Notes: a model not told the origin generated them from the letters alone. 64,000 nucleotides of DNA from an uncultured Pelagibacteraceae bacterium (GCA_902605645.1 CACLDE010000003.1:62001-126000), one strand, 5' to 3'; numbered from the stretch's first letter, positions 50,084-59,699 are shown. Made by a program: numbers and translations.

Positions 50084-51310
50084 CTAATTAAGACTTCTGT
50101 CATTAATTAACAATTTCTTAATTATTTCTCCAGATATTATTGAAGCAATAAAACTTTTTTTATTCTTTTTAATTTGAGAAATTTTTCCATCAGAACGTAT
50201 AATCGTTACAGCATTGTAATCTTTATTAAAACCTATGTCTTTTTTGGATACATCATTTGCTATTATCCAATCAGCATTTTTATCTTTTAATTTAATTTTT
50301 GAATTTCGTAAAAGTTTTTCGGTTTCAGCTGAAAACCCAATAACTAGTTTTGGACGATGTTGATTGTTTTTTCCAAGATAATTTAAAATATCTATAGTAC
50401 CATTAAAATCTATTTTTTCTTTTAATTGATTTTTTTTAATTTTATTTTTTTGAAATGTTGATGGTTTTAAATCTGAAACAGCAGCGGTACAAACCGCCAC
50501 ATCAACTGGCAAATTTTTTTTGACTGCGTTAAACATTTCATCGGAAGTATTAACTTTGATAATTCTCAAACCTTTCTCAGCTTGAAGGTTTGACGGACCT
50601 GCTATTAATGTAGTTTTTACTCCCATTCTTTTTAAAGCTAAAGCTATCTCATATCCTTGTTTTCCACTCGACTCATTAGAAATAAATCTTACTGGATCCA
50701 AATATTCTCTTGTTGGACCTGTGGTAACCAAAGCTTTTAATTTTTTATTTTTTACAATATCTTTTTTATAAAAATAATCTTTAATTTCTTTATATATTTT
50801 CTTTGGACTTAGCATTTTTCCTTTTCCAAATTCTCCACATGCCATTTGTCCCTCTGTAGGTCCTAAAAATTTGTAGCCGTATGTTAGCAATTTCTTACAA
50901 TTATCCTGAGTAGCTTTATGACTCCACATTCTAACATTCATTGCTGGCACTAAAACTATATCTTTGTTAGAAGCCAACATTATTGTTGAACTTAAATCAT
51001 CAGCTTTACCATGACTTAATTTACTTATTAAGTTTGCTGTTGCTGGAACAACTAAAATTAAGTCCGCCCATCTCGATAGAGCTATATGATCTATTTCAGC
51101 TTCGTTTTCTTTATCAAATAAGTTTTCATAAACTTTTCCTCCTGATAAAGACACTAAAGATAATGGCGTAACAAACTGCTTACCACTTTTCGTTAGGACC
51201 GATTTAATTTCAAAGCCATTTTTTTTTAAAAGTCTTATTAGATCAAGAGACTTGTATGCTGATATTCCACCACCTACTACAATTAAAATTTTTCTTTTTT
51301 TAGTTTTCAT
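50084..51310 (-). CDS. coaBC: CoaBC, phosphopantothenoylcysteine synthetase/decarboxylase
   Basis: Two steps of coenzyme A synthesis in one protein. The N-terminal flavoprotein CoaC (about 1-185) has VVGGGISAYKSLDL, VPATANLISKLSHGKADDL, VPAMNVRMW and ACGEFGKGKM with the catalytic cysteine. The C-terminal CoaB (about 195-408) has TTGPTREYLDPVRFISN-SSG and IGFSAETE. Length 408. Located after ubiB, the standard alphaproteobacterial ubiE-ubiB-coaBC order. Confidence 0.97.
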   Translation of the reverse strand: MKTKKRKILIVVGGGISAYKSLDLIRLLKKNGFEIKSVLTKSGKQFVTPLSLVSLSGGKVYENLFDKENEAEIDHIALSRWADLILVVPATANLISKLSHGKADDLSSTIMLASNKDIVLVPAMNVRMWSHKATQDNCKKLLTYGYKFLGPTEGQMACGEFGKGKMLSPKKIYKEIKDYFYKKDIVKNKKLKALVTTGPTREYLDPVRFISNESSGKQGYEIALALKRMGVKTTLIAGPSNLQAEKGLRIIKVNTSDEMFNAVKKNLPVDVAVCTAAVSDLKPSTFQKNKIKKNQLKEKIDFNGTIDILNYLGKNNQHRPKLVIGFSAETEKLLRNSKIKLKDKNADWIIANDVSKKDIGFNKDYNAVTIIRSDGKISQIKKNKKSFIASIISGEIIKKLLINDRSLN

Positions 51311-51318
51311 CTAAGCAA

Positions 51319-52884
51319 TTAAAATACTACAAATGATAAAATTACAACACCTAATATTGAAATTAAAATATTATTTCTAAAACTTTTTAATCTTAATTTT
51401 TCTATTTCAAGGGAGGTATTGTTAGTGTTGGTTAAATTTAACTTACCTTCAGCAATTAATTGCAATGCATGATTTGCTTTATCCATAAAATCAGGAAGAT
51501 CTGGTATCCTTTTTAAAATTTCTCCAGAAGTATCAATTGCACTGGTAATTGTTGCTTTTGGTCCCTTTAAACTTTCCAGCCAGTTTTCTAAAATAGGTTT
51601 TGAAACATTCCATATATTTGTTTCTGGATATAATTTTCTAGCAACACCTTCAACTACAACCATAGTTTTTTGGAGTAATAAGAGCTGAGTTTGGGTTGCC
51701 ATATTAAATTTTTCTGTTATCTCAAATAATTGAGAGAGCAAGTTACCGCCAGATATATCTTTAATATTTTGCCCAAAAATAGGTTCACCAACCGACCTAA
51801 GTGCTTGAGCAAACTCTTCCTTTGAAGCTGTTTCAGGAACCAACCCTGCTTTAAAATGAACTTCTGCTACTTTGACGTAATCCCTTTTTATAAAACCATA
51901 TAGTATTTCTGCTAGATATTTTTTATTATATTTATCTAATCTGCCCATAATTCCAAAGTCAACTGGTACTATGTTTGCATTATTATCTACAAATAAGTTC
52001 CCCTCATGCATATCAGCATGAAAAAAACCATCTCTGACTGCTTGCCTTAAAAAATGTTGTATTAAATTTTCAGCAATGTCTTTTAAATTTATATTTTTCT
52101 CTTTTAAAGCGACATGATCTCTAATTGAAACACCAATAACCCTATCTAAAGTTAAAACTCTTTTAGATGTGTATTGCCAGTAAATTTTAGGAACTTTAAA
52201 ACCTCTATCATTTTTTGTGTTATCAAATAATTCATTAGCAGCTGCTGCTTCAAACCTTAAATCCATTTCAATATTTGTAATCTCTCTTAAAAGATGTACT
52301 ACTTCTACAAGTTTCAGCCTTTTAGTTTTTTTTAAAGTATTTTCAACAATGTAAGCGAATAACATCAGCGCATCTAATTCTTCATTAAATACTTTTTCAA
52401 TGTTAGGTCTTAGTATTTTAATAGCAACTTCTTGTTCTTTATCATTCATCTTTATCCTAGCTAAATGAACTTGAGCGATTGAGGCTGCCGCAATTGGCTC
52501 AGAAATATTAATAATCTTACTATACTGTTCAGACCCTACTTCTTTTTTAAGTATTGTTTTTGCTTCATCAAAACTAAAAGGTGGAAGTTTGTCTTGTAAT
52601 TTTTCCAGATCAGTCGCTAATGCATTCCCAATAATATCCGGGCGTGTAGCTAAAAACTGACCTAATTTAATAAAAGTGGTTCCCATGCCTTCAAAAGCGT
52701 CACATAACTTTTCCCCAGAAGATTTAGAATGATTTAAAACTTTTTTATTTGATCCAACAGCTATTATATCAAAAAATATTTTTAATATTACAGGTAGCTT
52801 GTATAATTGATTTATTGTATCCAAAGCCCCTGAAGAGACTAATTTTCGGGCAATTTTGATTAATTGTACAAACCTTTTAATCAT
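51319..52884 (-). CDS. ubiB: UbiB, ubiquinone biosynthesis kinase-like protein
   Basis: Atypical kinase-fold protein required for ubiquinone synthesis. KLGQ at 73-76 is the invariant KxGQ motif. AAASIAQVHLA is the alanine-rich loop replacing the glycine-rich loop. FHADMHEGNLFVDNNANIVPVDFGIMG is the catalytic/metal region. A C-terminal membrane helix (about 504-521) anchors it. Length 521. ATG shares one base with the ubiE stop. Confidence 0.96.
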   Translation of the reverse strand: MIKRFVQLIKIARKLVSSGALDTINQLYKLPVILKIFFDIIAVGSNKKVLNHSKSSGEKLCDAFEGMGTTFIKLGQFLATRPDIIGNALATDLEKLQDKLPPFSFDEAKTILKKEVGSEQYSKIINISEPIAAASIAQVHLARIKMNDKEQEVAIKILRPNIEKVFNEELDALMLFAYIVENTLKKTKRLKLVEVVHLLREITNIEMDLRFEAAAANELFDNTKNDRGFKVPKIYWQYTSKRVLTLDRVIGVSIRDHVALKEKNINLKDIAENLIQHFLRQAVRDGFFHADMHEGNLFVDNNANIVPVDFGIMGRLDKYNKKYLAEILYGFIKRDYVKVAEVHFKAGLVPETASKEEFAQALRSVGEPIFGQNIKDISGGNLLSQLFEITEKFNMATQTQLLLLQKTMVVVEGVARKLYPETNIWNVSKPILENWLESLKGPKATITSAIDTSGEILKRIPDLPDFMDKANHALQLIAEGKLNLTNTNNTSLEIEKLRLKSFRNNILISILGVVILSFVVF

Positions 52885-53591
52885 TATTCTATTTTCCAGC
52901 CAGAATGAATAGCCGCAATTCCATTTGTAAGGTTCCTATATTCTACATTTGTAAAGCCTCTGTTGACAAGTTTTTTTGCAAACTCTTCTTGATTATAGAA
53001 TTTCTCTATGCTTTCTACTAAATAATCATAAGGCATCTTACTTCCAGCAATAAACTTCCCGATAGTTGGAATAAGTTTTGAGTAATTCTTATAAATACTT
53101 TTCAATATTTCGTTTTCTACTTTAGAAAACTCTAGACAAAAAAATCTTCCACCATTTTTTAAAACCCTATAAGCTTCATCTAAAGATTTGTCCAAATCTG
53201 AGACATTTCTTATTCCAAAACTTATTATGTAAAAATCAAAAGTATCAGATTTAAAGGGTAAATTTTCTGCTGGTGCCGAAACCCACTTTAAATTATTTAG
53301 ATTTTTTAGTCTTTTTCTTCCCTTGGAAAACATTTTGTGGTTTGGCTCTACACATGTTATGGCGCAGCTTTTTTTTGTATTTTGAGAGCATAATTTTGCA
53401 ATATCACCTGTACCAGATGCCACATCAACAATCTTAGTATTTTTAGAAGGATTCATCCAAGAAATAAGATTTTTTTTCCACATTCTGTGTGTACCTAATG
53501 ACATAATATCGTTCATCAAATCATATTTGTCATAAACTTGATTGAAAACTTTTTCTACTAGTTTAGATTTATCTTCGTAACGCAAATTCAT
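52884..53591 (-). CDS. ubiE: UbiE, demethylmenaquinone/2-methoxy-benzoquinol C-methyltransferase
   Basis: C-methylation step in ubiquinone synthesis. YDLMNDIMSLGTHRMWK near residues 24-40 and IVDVASGTGDIAKL are the UbiE signatures, with ISFGIRNVSDLDKSLDEAYRVLKNGG and LEFSK further on. Length 235. Its ATG is ten bases from that of the divergent mutM. Confidence 0.97.
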   Translation of the reverse strand: MNLRYEDKSKLVEKVFNQVYDKYDLMNDIMSLGTHRMWKKNLISWMNPSKNTKIVDVASGTGDIAKLCSQNTKKSCAITCVEPNHKMFSKGRKRLKNLNNLKWVSAPAENLPFKSDTFDFYIISFGIRNVSDLDKSLDEAYRVLKNGGRFFCLEFSKVENEILKSIYKNYSKLIPTIGKFIAGSKMPYDYLVESIEKFYNQEEFAKKLVNRGFTNVEYRNLTNGIAAIHSGWKIE

Positions 53592-53601
53592 AATTGATTA
53601 T

Positions 53602-54468
53602 ATGCCAGAATTACCAGAAGTTGAAGTCGTTAAAAAGTCACTTAAGAGGACTATATGCAATTTAACAATAAAAAATATAGATATACCAAATAAATTTTTA
53701 AGATACAAAATTGATGAAAAATTTATGAAAAAAATGGTAAAATCAAAAGTTTTATCAGTTTTAAGAAGGTCGAAATATATACTGATTAACTTAAATAACA
53801 ATTACACAATTATGGTACATCTAGGCATGACCGGTAAAATTATTATTACTGGTACTAATAAAAAAAATTATAAAACAAGTTTTTATTATGAATTATCGAA
53901 CAGTAAAATAGCTCACAATCATTTGATAATGAAATTTAGTAAAAATATTTTACTTACCTACAATGATGTAAGAAAGTTTGGTTTTATAAAAATTTTTAAA
54001 ACAAAAAATTTACATTTGAATTCTCATTTGAATAAACTTGGACCTGAGCCCCTTTCAAAAAAATTTAATTTTAATTATTTCAAAAAAAATGTAAAAAAAA
54101 GAAAGGTTTATTTAAAGGATTTGCTTATGAATCAAAAATTTATAGCGGGTTTAGGAAATATTTACGTAAATGAGGCTATATTTTTAAGCAAAATTAATCC
54201 TAAAGCTAGATCAAATGAAATCCCTTTAAAAAAGATTTCTTTATTAATTTCAAATATTAAGAAAGTATTAAAAAAAGCAATAATGGAAGGAGGTTCTTCA
54301 ATTAAAGACTTTAATAATACAAAGGGAAAAAATGGTAACTTTCAGCAATTTTTTAATGTTTATGGAAAACAGGGAAGCACTTGTTCCCGGTCAAATTGTA
54401 TAGGTACAATTCAAAGAATATGGATATCTAAAAGATCAACTTTTTTTTGCGATATATGTCAAAAATAA
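53602..54468 (+). CDS. mutM: MutM (Fpg), formamidopyrimidine-DNA glycosylase
   Basis: Removes oxidised purines such as 8-oxoguanine. PELPEVEVV at the N-terminus has the catalytic Pro2 and Glu3. RRSKYILINL carries the conserved lysine. LGNIYVNEAIFLSKI is the helix-two-turn-helix. The zinc finger C-x4-C-x16-C-x2-C ends in CDICQK. Length 288. CATAAT at 53589-53594, seven bases before the ATG, could be the -10 of a leaderless transcript, because ubiE starts ten bases away on the other strand. Confidence 0.96.
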   Translation: MPELPEVEVVKKSLKRTICNLTIKNIDIPNKFLRYKIDEKFMKKMVKSKVLSVLRRSKYILINLNNNYTIMVHLGMTGKIIITGTNKKNYKTSFYYELSNSKIAHNHLIMKFSKNILLTYNDVRKFGFIKIFKTKNLHLNSHLNKLGPEPLSKKFNFNYFKKNVKKRKVYLKDLLMNQKFIAGLGNIYVNEAIFLSKINPKARSNEIPLKKISLLISNIKKVLKKAIMEGGSSIKDFNNTKGKNGNFQQFFNVYGKQGSTCSRSNCIGTIQRIWISKRSTFFCDICQK

Positions 54469-54472
54469 TAAG

Positions 54473-54501
54473 TTGACCGCCATTTATTCGGCATATATAC
54501 A
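54473..54501 (+). promoter_or_regulatory. Sigma-70 promoter of rpsT
   Basis: TTGACC (54473-54478), 17-base spacer, TATACA (54496-54501): near consensus. The rpsT ATG is at 54513, so the mRNA leader would be only about five bases. Confidence 0.7.
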
Positions 54502-54512
54502 ATCTTACAATC

Positions 54513-54767
54513 ATGCCAAATACCAAATCTGCTATAAGAAGAGTAAGAAGAGTAAAAATTCAAACTTCCGTTAATAGGGTTAGAAAAAGCAAATATAAGT
54601 CAGCCGTAAAACATATGGAAGGCTTAATTACAAAGGGAGATAAAAAGAAAATAAAGGAATATTTTCCTAAATTTCAGTCAATTCTAATGCAGGTTGCTAA
54701 AAAAGGTATCGTAAATAAAAAAACAGCTGCAAGAAAAATTTCAAAAGTTTCAAAAAGAATTTCTTAA
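54513..54767 (+). CDS. rpsT: Ribosomal protein S20
   Basis: An 84-residue S20. Starts MPNTKSAIRRVRRVKIQTSVNR, with KKGIVNKKTAARKISKVSKRI at the end, both typical. It binds 16S rRNA in the body of the 30S subunit. It has its own near-consensus promoter but almost no leader, leaving little room for the mRNA-based autoregulation known in E. coli. Gene order rpsT-dnaA is common in alphaproteobacteria. Confidence 0.97.
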   Translation: MPNTKSAIRRVRRVKIQTSVNRVRKSKYKSAVKHMEGLITKGDKKKIKEYFPKFQSILMQVAKKGIVNKKTAARKISKVSKRIS

Positions 54768-54844
54768 AATAAACAATTCAAAGTTGTTAAATTTTTAATT
54801 TATTTAGTTTCATAAACAAAATATAGATTTTAATTTCTGTTGTG

Positions 54845-54886
54845 GGTTGTAAATGATATTTCTATTGACACGCTAAGTCTACAACC
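54845..54886. repeat. Inverted repeat GGTTGTA/TACAACC upstream of dnaA
   Basis: GGTTGTA at 54845-54851 and TACAACC at 54880-54886, separated by 28 bases that include TTGACA (54865-54870). The arms share TTGTA/TACAA with the palindrome upstream of the porin gene. No 9-base DnaA box was recognised in the 206-base rpsT-dnaA gap. Confidence 0.4.
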
Positions 54887-54921
54887 AAAACTGATTTATT
54901 TTTTTAAAATTAAAAATAATT

Positions 54922-54961
54922 CTTGAAAGTTTTTTAAAAATAAGGTTTTTAAACTCTCAAG
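54922..54961 (+). promoter_or_regulatory. Long imperfect hairpin in the dnaA leader
   Basis: Left arm 54922-54940 (CTTGAAAGT followed by T- and A-runs) pairs with right arm 54946-54961 (T-run, AAACTCTCAAG), with loop TAAGG. About 15 pairs form, with one A-C mismatch and a three-T bulge. It ends 12 bases before the dnaA ATG and lacks a following T-run, so it is not a standard terminator. Confidence 0.45.
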
Positions 54962-54973
54962 TAAATTTTAAAC

Positions 54974-56368
54974 ATGAAAAATAAATTAATCAAACAGGAA
55001 AATAATTTTGTTTCTGAAGAAGAAAAAACAATTAATTGGCCAGATTTACAGTCCGAATTCAAAAAAAATTTTGGTGATGAGATCTATAACAGTTGGTTGA
55101 AAAATATTACACTAGTAAAGGAGTTTAATGATTACTTGGTTTTGGGTGTACCAACTAGATTTTTCAGGGATTGGATTGTCTCAAGATATTTAGATAAAAT
55201 TTTAGAACTTGTAAAAAATTTCAAATTAAGTTTGAGTAGAATTGAGTTTAAGATTATCGAAGACCAAAAAAATATTAAAGGTGATGAATTTAAATTAGAA
55301 GATTTTAATAAAGTAACTGAAATAAAAGATTCAATATTAAACTATAATAGACTTAATCCGAATTTAAATTTTGAAAATTTTATTAAAGGGACAAGTAATG
55401 AGGTAGCCCTATCCTATTCAAAAAAAGTATGCGAGCACACATCTAGATATAACCCATTGTATATATATGGAGGAGTAGGGCTTGGCAAAACTCACTTACT
55501 AAACGCAATTGGATTGGAGTTACAATCTACAAAAGAAGTTATGTTTATCTCAGCTGAAAGATTTATGTATCATTTCATCAAATCAATTAAAAAAAATGAT
55601 ATGGTTAATTTTAAAGATTTTTTCAGGAAATCCTCAGTTTTTATAATAGATGATATACAATTCATTAGAGGGAAAGAGAGTCTTCAAGAGGAGTTCTTTC
55701 ATACTTTTAACAGCCTTTTAGAACAAGGAGCTCAGATAATAATCTCTGCTGATAGGCCACCTTTAAAACTTGATAGAGTACAAGAGAGAATTAAATCAAG
55801 ATTATCAGGAGGTTTAATAATTGATATTGATGTCCCTGATTTAGAATTAAAAAAAAATATAATTTATAATAGAATTAACCATATTCAAAATCAATTTAGA
55901 GAACATATAAACATCTCGGAAGAGGTAATAAATTTTATCGTGTCAGAGGCCAAAACTAACATAAGAGAATTAATTGGAGTTTTAAACAGAGTAATCGCTT
56001 TTAGCCGTCTTCATAAAAGGATCTTAAATATTAGCGACTGTAAAAATATTCTAAAAGATGTTTTCAATCAGGCCAGAATAGTTACAGTTGATAAAATTCA
56101 AAATACAGTTTCAAATTATTTTAATATTTCTTTAAACGATATGCTGTCTCAAAGAAGATCGAGGCCACTAGCTAGACCAAGACAGATTGCAATGTTTCTT
56201 GCTAAAAGACTGACCACTAGATCTTTGCCAGAAATCGGTAGAAGATTTGCAAACAGAGATCACACAACTGTTATTCACGCAGTTAAAACTATAACAAGAT
56301 TGTCCGAAAAAGATGAGGAAATGAAAAAAAATCTTGTTCAGATTAAAAGCCTTTTGTTAGAGAATTAA
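54974..56368 (+). CDS. dnaA: DnaA, chromosomal replication initiator
   Basis: Opens the replication origin. Domain I (about 22-95) starts with WPDLQSEFKKNFGDEIYNSWL. The AAA+ domain has Walker A GGVGLGKTH (about 166-174) and Walker B IIDDIQFIRGKE. Domain IV at the C-terminus has RPRQIAMFLAKRLTTRSLPEIG and NRDHTTVIHA, the DNA-binding signature. Length 464. dnaN follows after five bases. The origin itself was not identified in this window. Confidence 0.98.
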   Translation: MKNKLIKQENNFVSEEEKTINWPDLQSEFKKNFGDEIYNSWLKNITLVKEFNDYLVLGVPTRFFRDWIVSRYLDKILELVKNFKLSLSRIEFKIIEDQKNIKGDEFKLEDFNKVTEIKDSILNYNRLNPNLNFENFIKGTSNEVALSYSKKVCEHTSRYNPLYIYGGVGLGKTHLLNAIGLELQSTKEVMFISAERFMYHFIKSIKKNDMVNFKDFFRKSSVFIIDDIQFIRGKESLQEEFFHTFNSLLEQGAQIIISADRPPLKLDRVQERIKSRLSGGLIIDIDVPDLELKKNIIYNRINHIQNQFREHINISEEVINFIVSEAKTNIRELIGVLNRVIAFSRLHKRILNISDCKNILKDVFNQARIVTVDKIQNTVSNYFNISLNDMLSQRRSRPLARPRQIAMFLAKRLTTRSLPEIGRRFANRDHTTVIHAVKTITRLSEKDEEMKKNLVQIKSLLLEN

Positions 56369-56373
56369 TACTG

Positions 56374-57489
56374 ATGCAATTTGATATCAATAGAGACTTA
56401 CTTCTTAAATCTTTAAATTTTGTTCAAGGAGTTGTAGAAAAAAAAAACACGTTACCTATTCTTTCTAATGTACTGTTAAATTTAAAAGGTAATAAGTTAC
56501 AGATAGTAGCTACAGATTTAGATATAGTTTTTCACGATGAGATATCAGAATTAAAAGTAATCGAAGAAGGTAATACAACGACTTCTGCAAATGTTCTATT
56601 TGATATTTTAAGAAAAATTCCCTCAGGGACTGAAATAAACTTTACTTTAAAAAGCGAAAACAAATTAAGTTTAAAATCAAAGAATTCTGATTTTAACTTA
56701 TTGTGTCTACCTTCAAGTAATTTTCCAACTTTTGATGATAAATTTGAAAGTGAAAAAATGGAGATAGAAAAAAAAAAATTTCTTTCTTTACTTAACAAAA
56801 CAAAAATATCTATTTCTAATGACGACACAAGACATTATCTTAATGGAATATTTCTTCATGCAACAGAGTCAAATAAAAACACGTTTTTAACCGGAGTTGC
56901 AACAGATAGTCATAGACTTTCCTCAAGTAGCATAGCAGTTGAAAATATAAAAAGTTTTTCCTCAATAATTATACCGAGAAAATCAGTTTTCCAGTTATGT
57001 TCGTTATTAGATAATGTTGATGAAAAATTGTTTATTCAAACGAGCTCCAATAAGATCAAATTTTCATTAGGTAAAATTAACCTAATTTCAAAAGTAATAG
57101 ACGGTAAATTTCCTGACTATCAAAAGGTAGTGCCTAAAGAAAACACAAAAACATTGATTGTTTCGTCTGCAGATTTTATAAATTCAGTTGAAAGAGTTGC
57201 ATCTGTTTCAATTGATAGAAAAGAAGGCGTCAAACTAGAACTAAGTCGAGATAAACTAAAATTGTCAGTAAATAGCACTAACTCTGGGGATGGAAACGAA
57301 GTAGTTGCAGCTAAATATGATGGAGAAGATCTTACTATAGGGTTTAATTCAAAATATTTAATCGATATAGCCTCAGAAATTGAAGATAAAAATTTAACAA
57401 TTAGTCTTAAAAATTCAACTTCACCGGTTCTAGTGTTTGATAACTCAGATAAAAACAGTTTTTACGTAATAATGCCGATGAAAATTTAA
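56374..57489 (+). CDS. dnaN: DnaN, DNA polymerase III beta sliding clamp
   Basis: Processivity ring of the replicative polymerase. Starts MQFDINRDLLLKSLNFVQGVVEKKNTLPILSNVLL. Three repeated clamp domains follow, ending in SFYVIMPMKI, a typical DnaN tail. FKVIDGKFPDYQKVVP-type segment (SKVIDGKFPDYQKVVPK) is present. Length 371. recF, which usually follows in alphaproteobacteria, is absent; the next gene is gyrB. Confidence 0.98.
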   Translation: MQFDINRDLLLKSLNFVQGVVEKKNTLPILSNVLLNLKGNKLQIVATDLDIVFHDEISELKVIEEGNTTTSANVLFDILRKIPSGTEINFTLKSENKLSLKSKNSDFNLLCLPSSNFPTFDDKFESEKMEIEKKKFLSLLNKTKISISNDDTRHYLNGIFLHATESNKNTFLTGVATDSHRLSSSSIAVENIKSFSSIIIPRKSVFQLCSLLDNVDEKLFIQTSSNKIKFSLGKINLISKVIDGKFPDYQKVVPKENTKTLIVSSADFINSVERVASVSIDRKEGVKLELSRDKLKLSVNSTNSGDGNEVVAAKYDGEDLTIGFNSKYLIDIASEIEDKNLTISLKNSTSPVLVFDNSDKNSFYVIMPMKI

Positions 57490-57573
57490 AAGACATTTTT
57501 TAACTTTTTTTTTTAAAAAACCATCTAAAACCCTTGATATTTCATATTAATAGAAGGTTGAGCCGTAAGCTGA

Positions 57574-57603
57574 TTGTATATTACTTACAAAAAATGATAT
57601 AAA
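57574..57603 (+). promoter_or_regulatory. Candidate sigma-70 promoter of gyrB
   Basis: TTGTAT (57574-57579), 18-base spacer, TATAAA (57598-57603) within the 135-base dnaN-gyrB gap, giving a leader of about 15 bases. An inverted repeat GTAAG/CTTAC (57565-57588) surrounds the -35. Confidence 0.42.
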
Positions 57604-57624
57604 ATTGAAATTTTAGAAAATTAA

Positions 57625-59694
57625 ATGTCAAAACAATCTCAACTAATTAAAAAAAACGATTACAGCGCCTCATCAATTAAAGTTCTAAAGGGTTTAGATG
57701 CGGTTAGAAAAAGACCTGGAATGTATATAGGTGACACAGACGATGGTACTGGCCTACACCACATGGTCTTTGAGGTTATCGATAACTCAATAGACGAGGC
57801 TCTAGGAGGATACTGTAAGAATATTTCTGTTTTTATAAATTCAAACAATACTATTACAGTTGAAGATGATGGAAGAGGGATACCTGTTGATATGCATAAA
57901 AGTGAAAAGATGTCTGCTGCAGAAGTTATAATGACTCAACTTCATGCTGGTGGAAAATTTGATCATGATTCTTATAAAGTTTCTGGTGGACTGCATGGTG
58001 TCGGTGTTTCTGTGGTCAATGCACTTTCAGAAAAACTTGAATTAAGAATCTTTAGAGATGGTATCGAATATTTTATAGAGTTTGAAAATGGCAAATCACT
58101 TAAACCATTAAAAAAAATAGGCAAATCTTCGAAAACAGGAACGAATATTACTTTTTTGCCGTCTAAAGAAATATTTTCATCAATAAAATTTAGTTCATCT
58201 GTACTTCAAAAAAGAATGAGAGAACTAGCATTCTTAAATAAAGGAATAAGCCTAAACTTAATTGATAAAACATCTTCAAAACACAAAAAATATGAAAATA
58301 GATTTGATGGAGGAATATTAGAATTTGTTCAATATATAAACCAAAAAAAACCTATTTTATCTAACAAAAATGAAAAAGCAGTATTTAGAAAGCCAATATA
58401 TATTTTAGCAAATAAAAATGATGTAATCGTAGAATGTTCTTTAGAATGGAATGCCGGCTATTCTGAAGAAGTATTGGCTTTTACAAATAATATTCATCAA
58501 AAAGATGGAGGAACCCATTTATTAGGTTTCAGAAGTGCATTAACTAGGGTAATAAATAAATATTCAAATGAACATAATAAGAAAAATAAATTATCTCTAA
58601 CTGGCGAAGACATAAAAGAGGGATTAACTGTGGTTTTATCTATTAAAATGCCAGATCCTAAATTTTCTTCTCAAACCAAAGACAAGTTGGTTTCATCAGA
58701 AATACGTCTTATCGTAGAGAGTATAATAAACGATAAAATTTCTATGTGGTTTGATCAAAATCCCTCAACTATTAGAAATGTTCTTGAAAAAATTACTCAG
58801 GCAGCCGTAGCGAGAGATGTAGCTAGAAAAGCTAGAGACAATATTCGGAGAAAAGGAAGTTTTGAAATAACAGGACTACCAGGTAAACTTGCTGATTGTC
58901 AAATTTCAAAAAAAGAGGGAACAGAACTTTATATAGTTGAGGGTGACTCTGCAGGAGGTTCAGCAAAACAAGGTAGAAATAGAGAGTTTCAAGCTGTTTT
59001 GCCCCTAAGGGGAAAAATACTCAATACCTACGTAAATACTAATGGAAGGAATGCTGGAAAGACCGCTGAAAATGAAACTAAAGCACTTTCTAAAATGATG
59101 TCTTCGAGTGAAATTGTAACATTAATTAATGCTTTGGGCACGGGCTCAAAAGATTTTGATATTAACAATTTAAGATACGAGAAAATCATAATCATGACAG
59201 ATGCCGATGTAGATGGTTCTCACATAAGAACTTTACTATTAACTTTTTTTAATAATCATCCATTCAATCAATTAATTGAAAATGGCAATTTATATTTAGC
59301 ACAACCTCCATTGTTTAAGATTACGAAAAGCAATAAAAGCTTTTATATGAAAGATGAAAAAGATTTGGAGGATTATATTATAAAGAATTCTAATAATAAG
59401 GAAAAAAAGGCAAAATTGACAAGTAAAGAAATAGGTAAAATTTTAGAGCAAGAGAAACAAAAATTTACTATTCAAAGATTCAAAGGTCTTGGAGAGATGA
59501 ATCCCGAAGAACTGTGGCAAACCACTCTTAATCCAGACAATAGAAATTTGCTTAAAGTACAATATTCAAATGGTACTAAAGAAAAGTCGAAAGAGGACCA
59601 AAAAATTATTAGTATTTTAATGGGTGATGAAGTAGCTCCAAGAAGAGAATTTATTACTAGCAACGCATTGGATGTAGCTAATTTAGATATTTAA
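57625..59694 (+). CDS. gyrB: GyrB, DNA gyrase subunit B
   Basis: ATPase subunit of the supercoiling topoisomerase. GHKL motifs VIDNSIDEALGGY, DDGRGIPVD and GGLHGVGVSVVNALS are present. TOPRIM has VEGDSAGGSAKQGR (about 437-450) and IIMTDADVDGSHIRTLLLTFF. QRFKGLGEMNPEELWQTTLNP is the C-terminal gyrase signature. At 689 residues it lacks the roughly 165-residue insertion of E. coli GyrB. ParE is less likely because the DVDGSHIRTLL segment is gyrase-type. regB follows five bases later. Confidence 0.94.
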   Translation: MSKQSQLIKKNDYSASSIKVLKGLDAVRKRPGMYIGDTDDGTGLHHMVFEVIDNSIDEALGGYCKNISVFINSNNTITVEDDGRGIPVDMHKSEKMSAAEVIMTQLHAGGKFDHDSYKVSGGLHGVGVSVVNALSEKLELRIFRDGIEYFIEFENGKSLKPLKKIGKSSKTGTNITFLPSKEIFSSIKFSSSVLQKRMRELAFLNKGISLNLIDKTSSKHKKYENRFDGGILEFVQYINQKKPILSNKNEKAVFRKPIYILANKNDVIVECSLEWNAGYSEEVLAFTNNIHQKDGGTHLLGFRSALTRVINKYSNEHNKKNKLSLTGEDIKEGLTVVLSIKMPDPKFSSQTKDKLVSSEIRLIVESIINDKISMWFDQNPSTIRNVLEKITQAAVARDVARKARDNIRRKGSFEITGLPGKLADCQISKKEGTELYIVEGDSAGGSAKQGRNREFQAVLPLRGKILNTYVNTNGRNAGKTAENETKALSKMMSSSEIVTLINALGTGSKDFDINNLRYEKIIIMTDADVDGSHIRTLLLTFFNNHPFNQLIENGNLYLAQPPLFKITKSNKSFYMKDEKDLEDYIIKNSNNKEKKAKLTSKEIGKILEQEKQKFTIQRFKGLGEMNPEELWQTTLNPDNRNLLKVQYSNGTKEKSKEDQKIISILMGDEVAPRREFITSNALDVANLDI

Positions 59695-59699
59695 ACCCT

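Noticed and set aside
54865-54870. TTGACA upstream of dnaA as a promoter -35
   Set aside because: No acceptable -10 hexamer lies 16-18 bases downstream.
54768-54973. Replication origin between rpsT and dnaA
   Set aside because: No recognisable 9-base DnaA boxes or 13-mer array; alphaproteobacterial origins are often not at dnaA.
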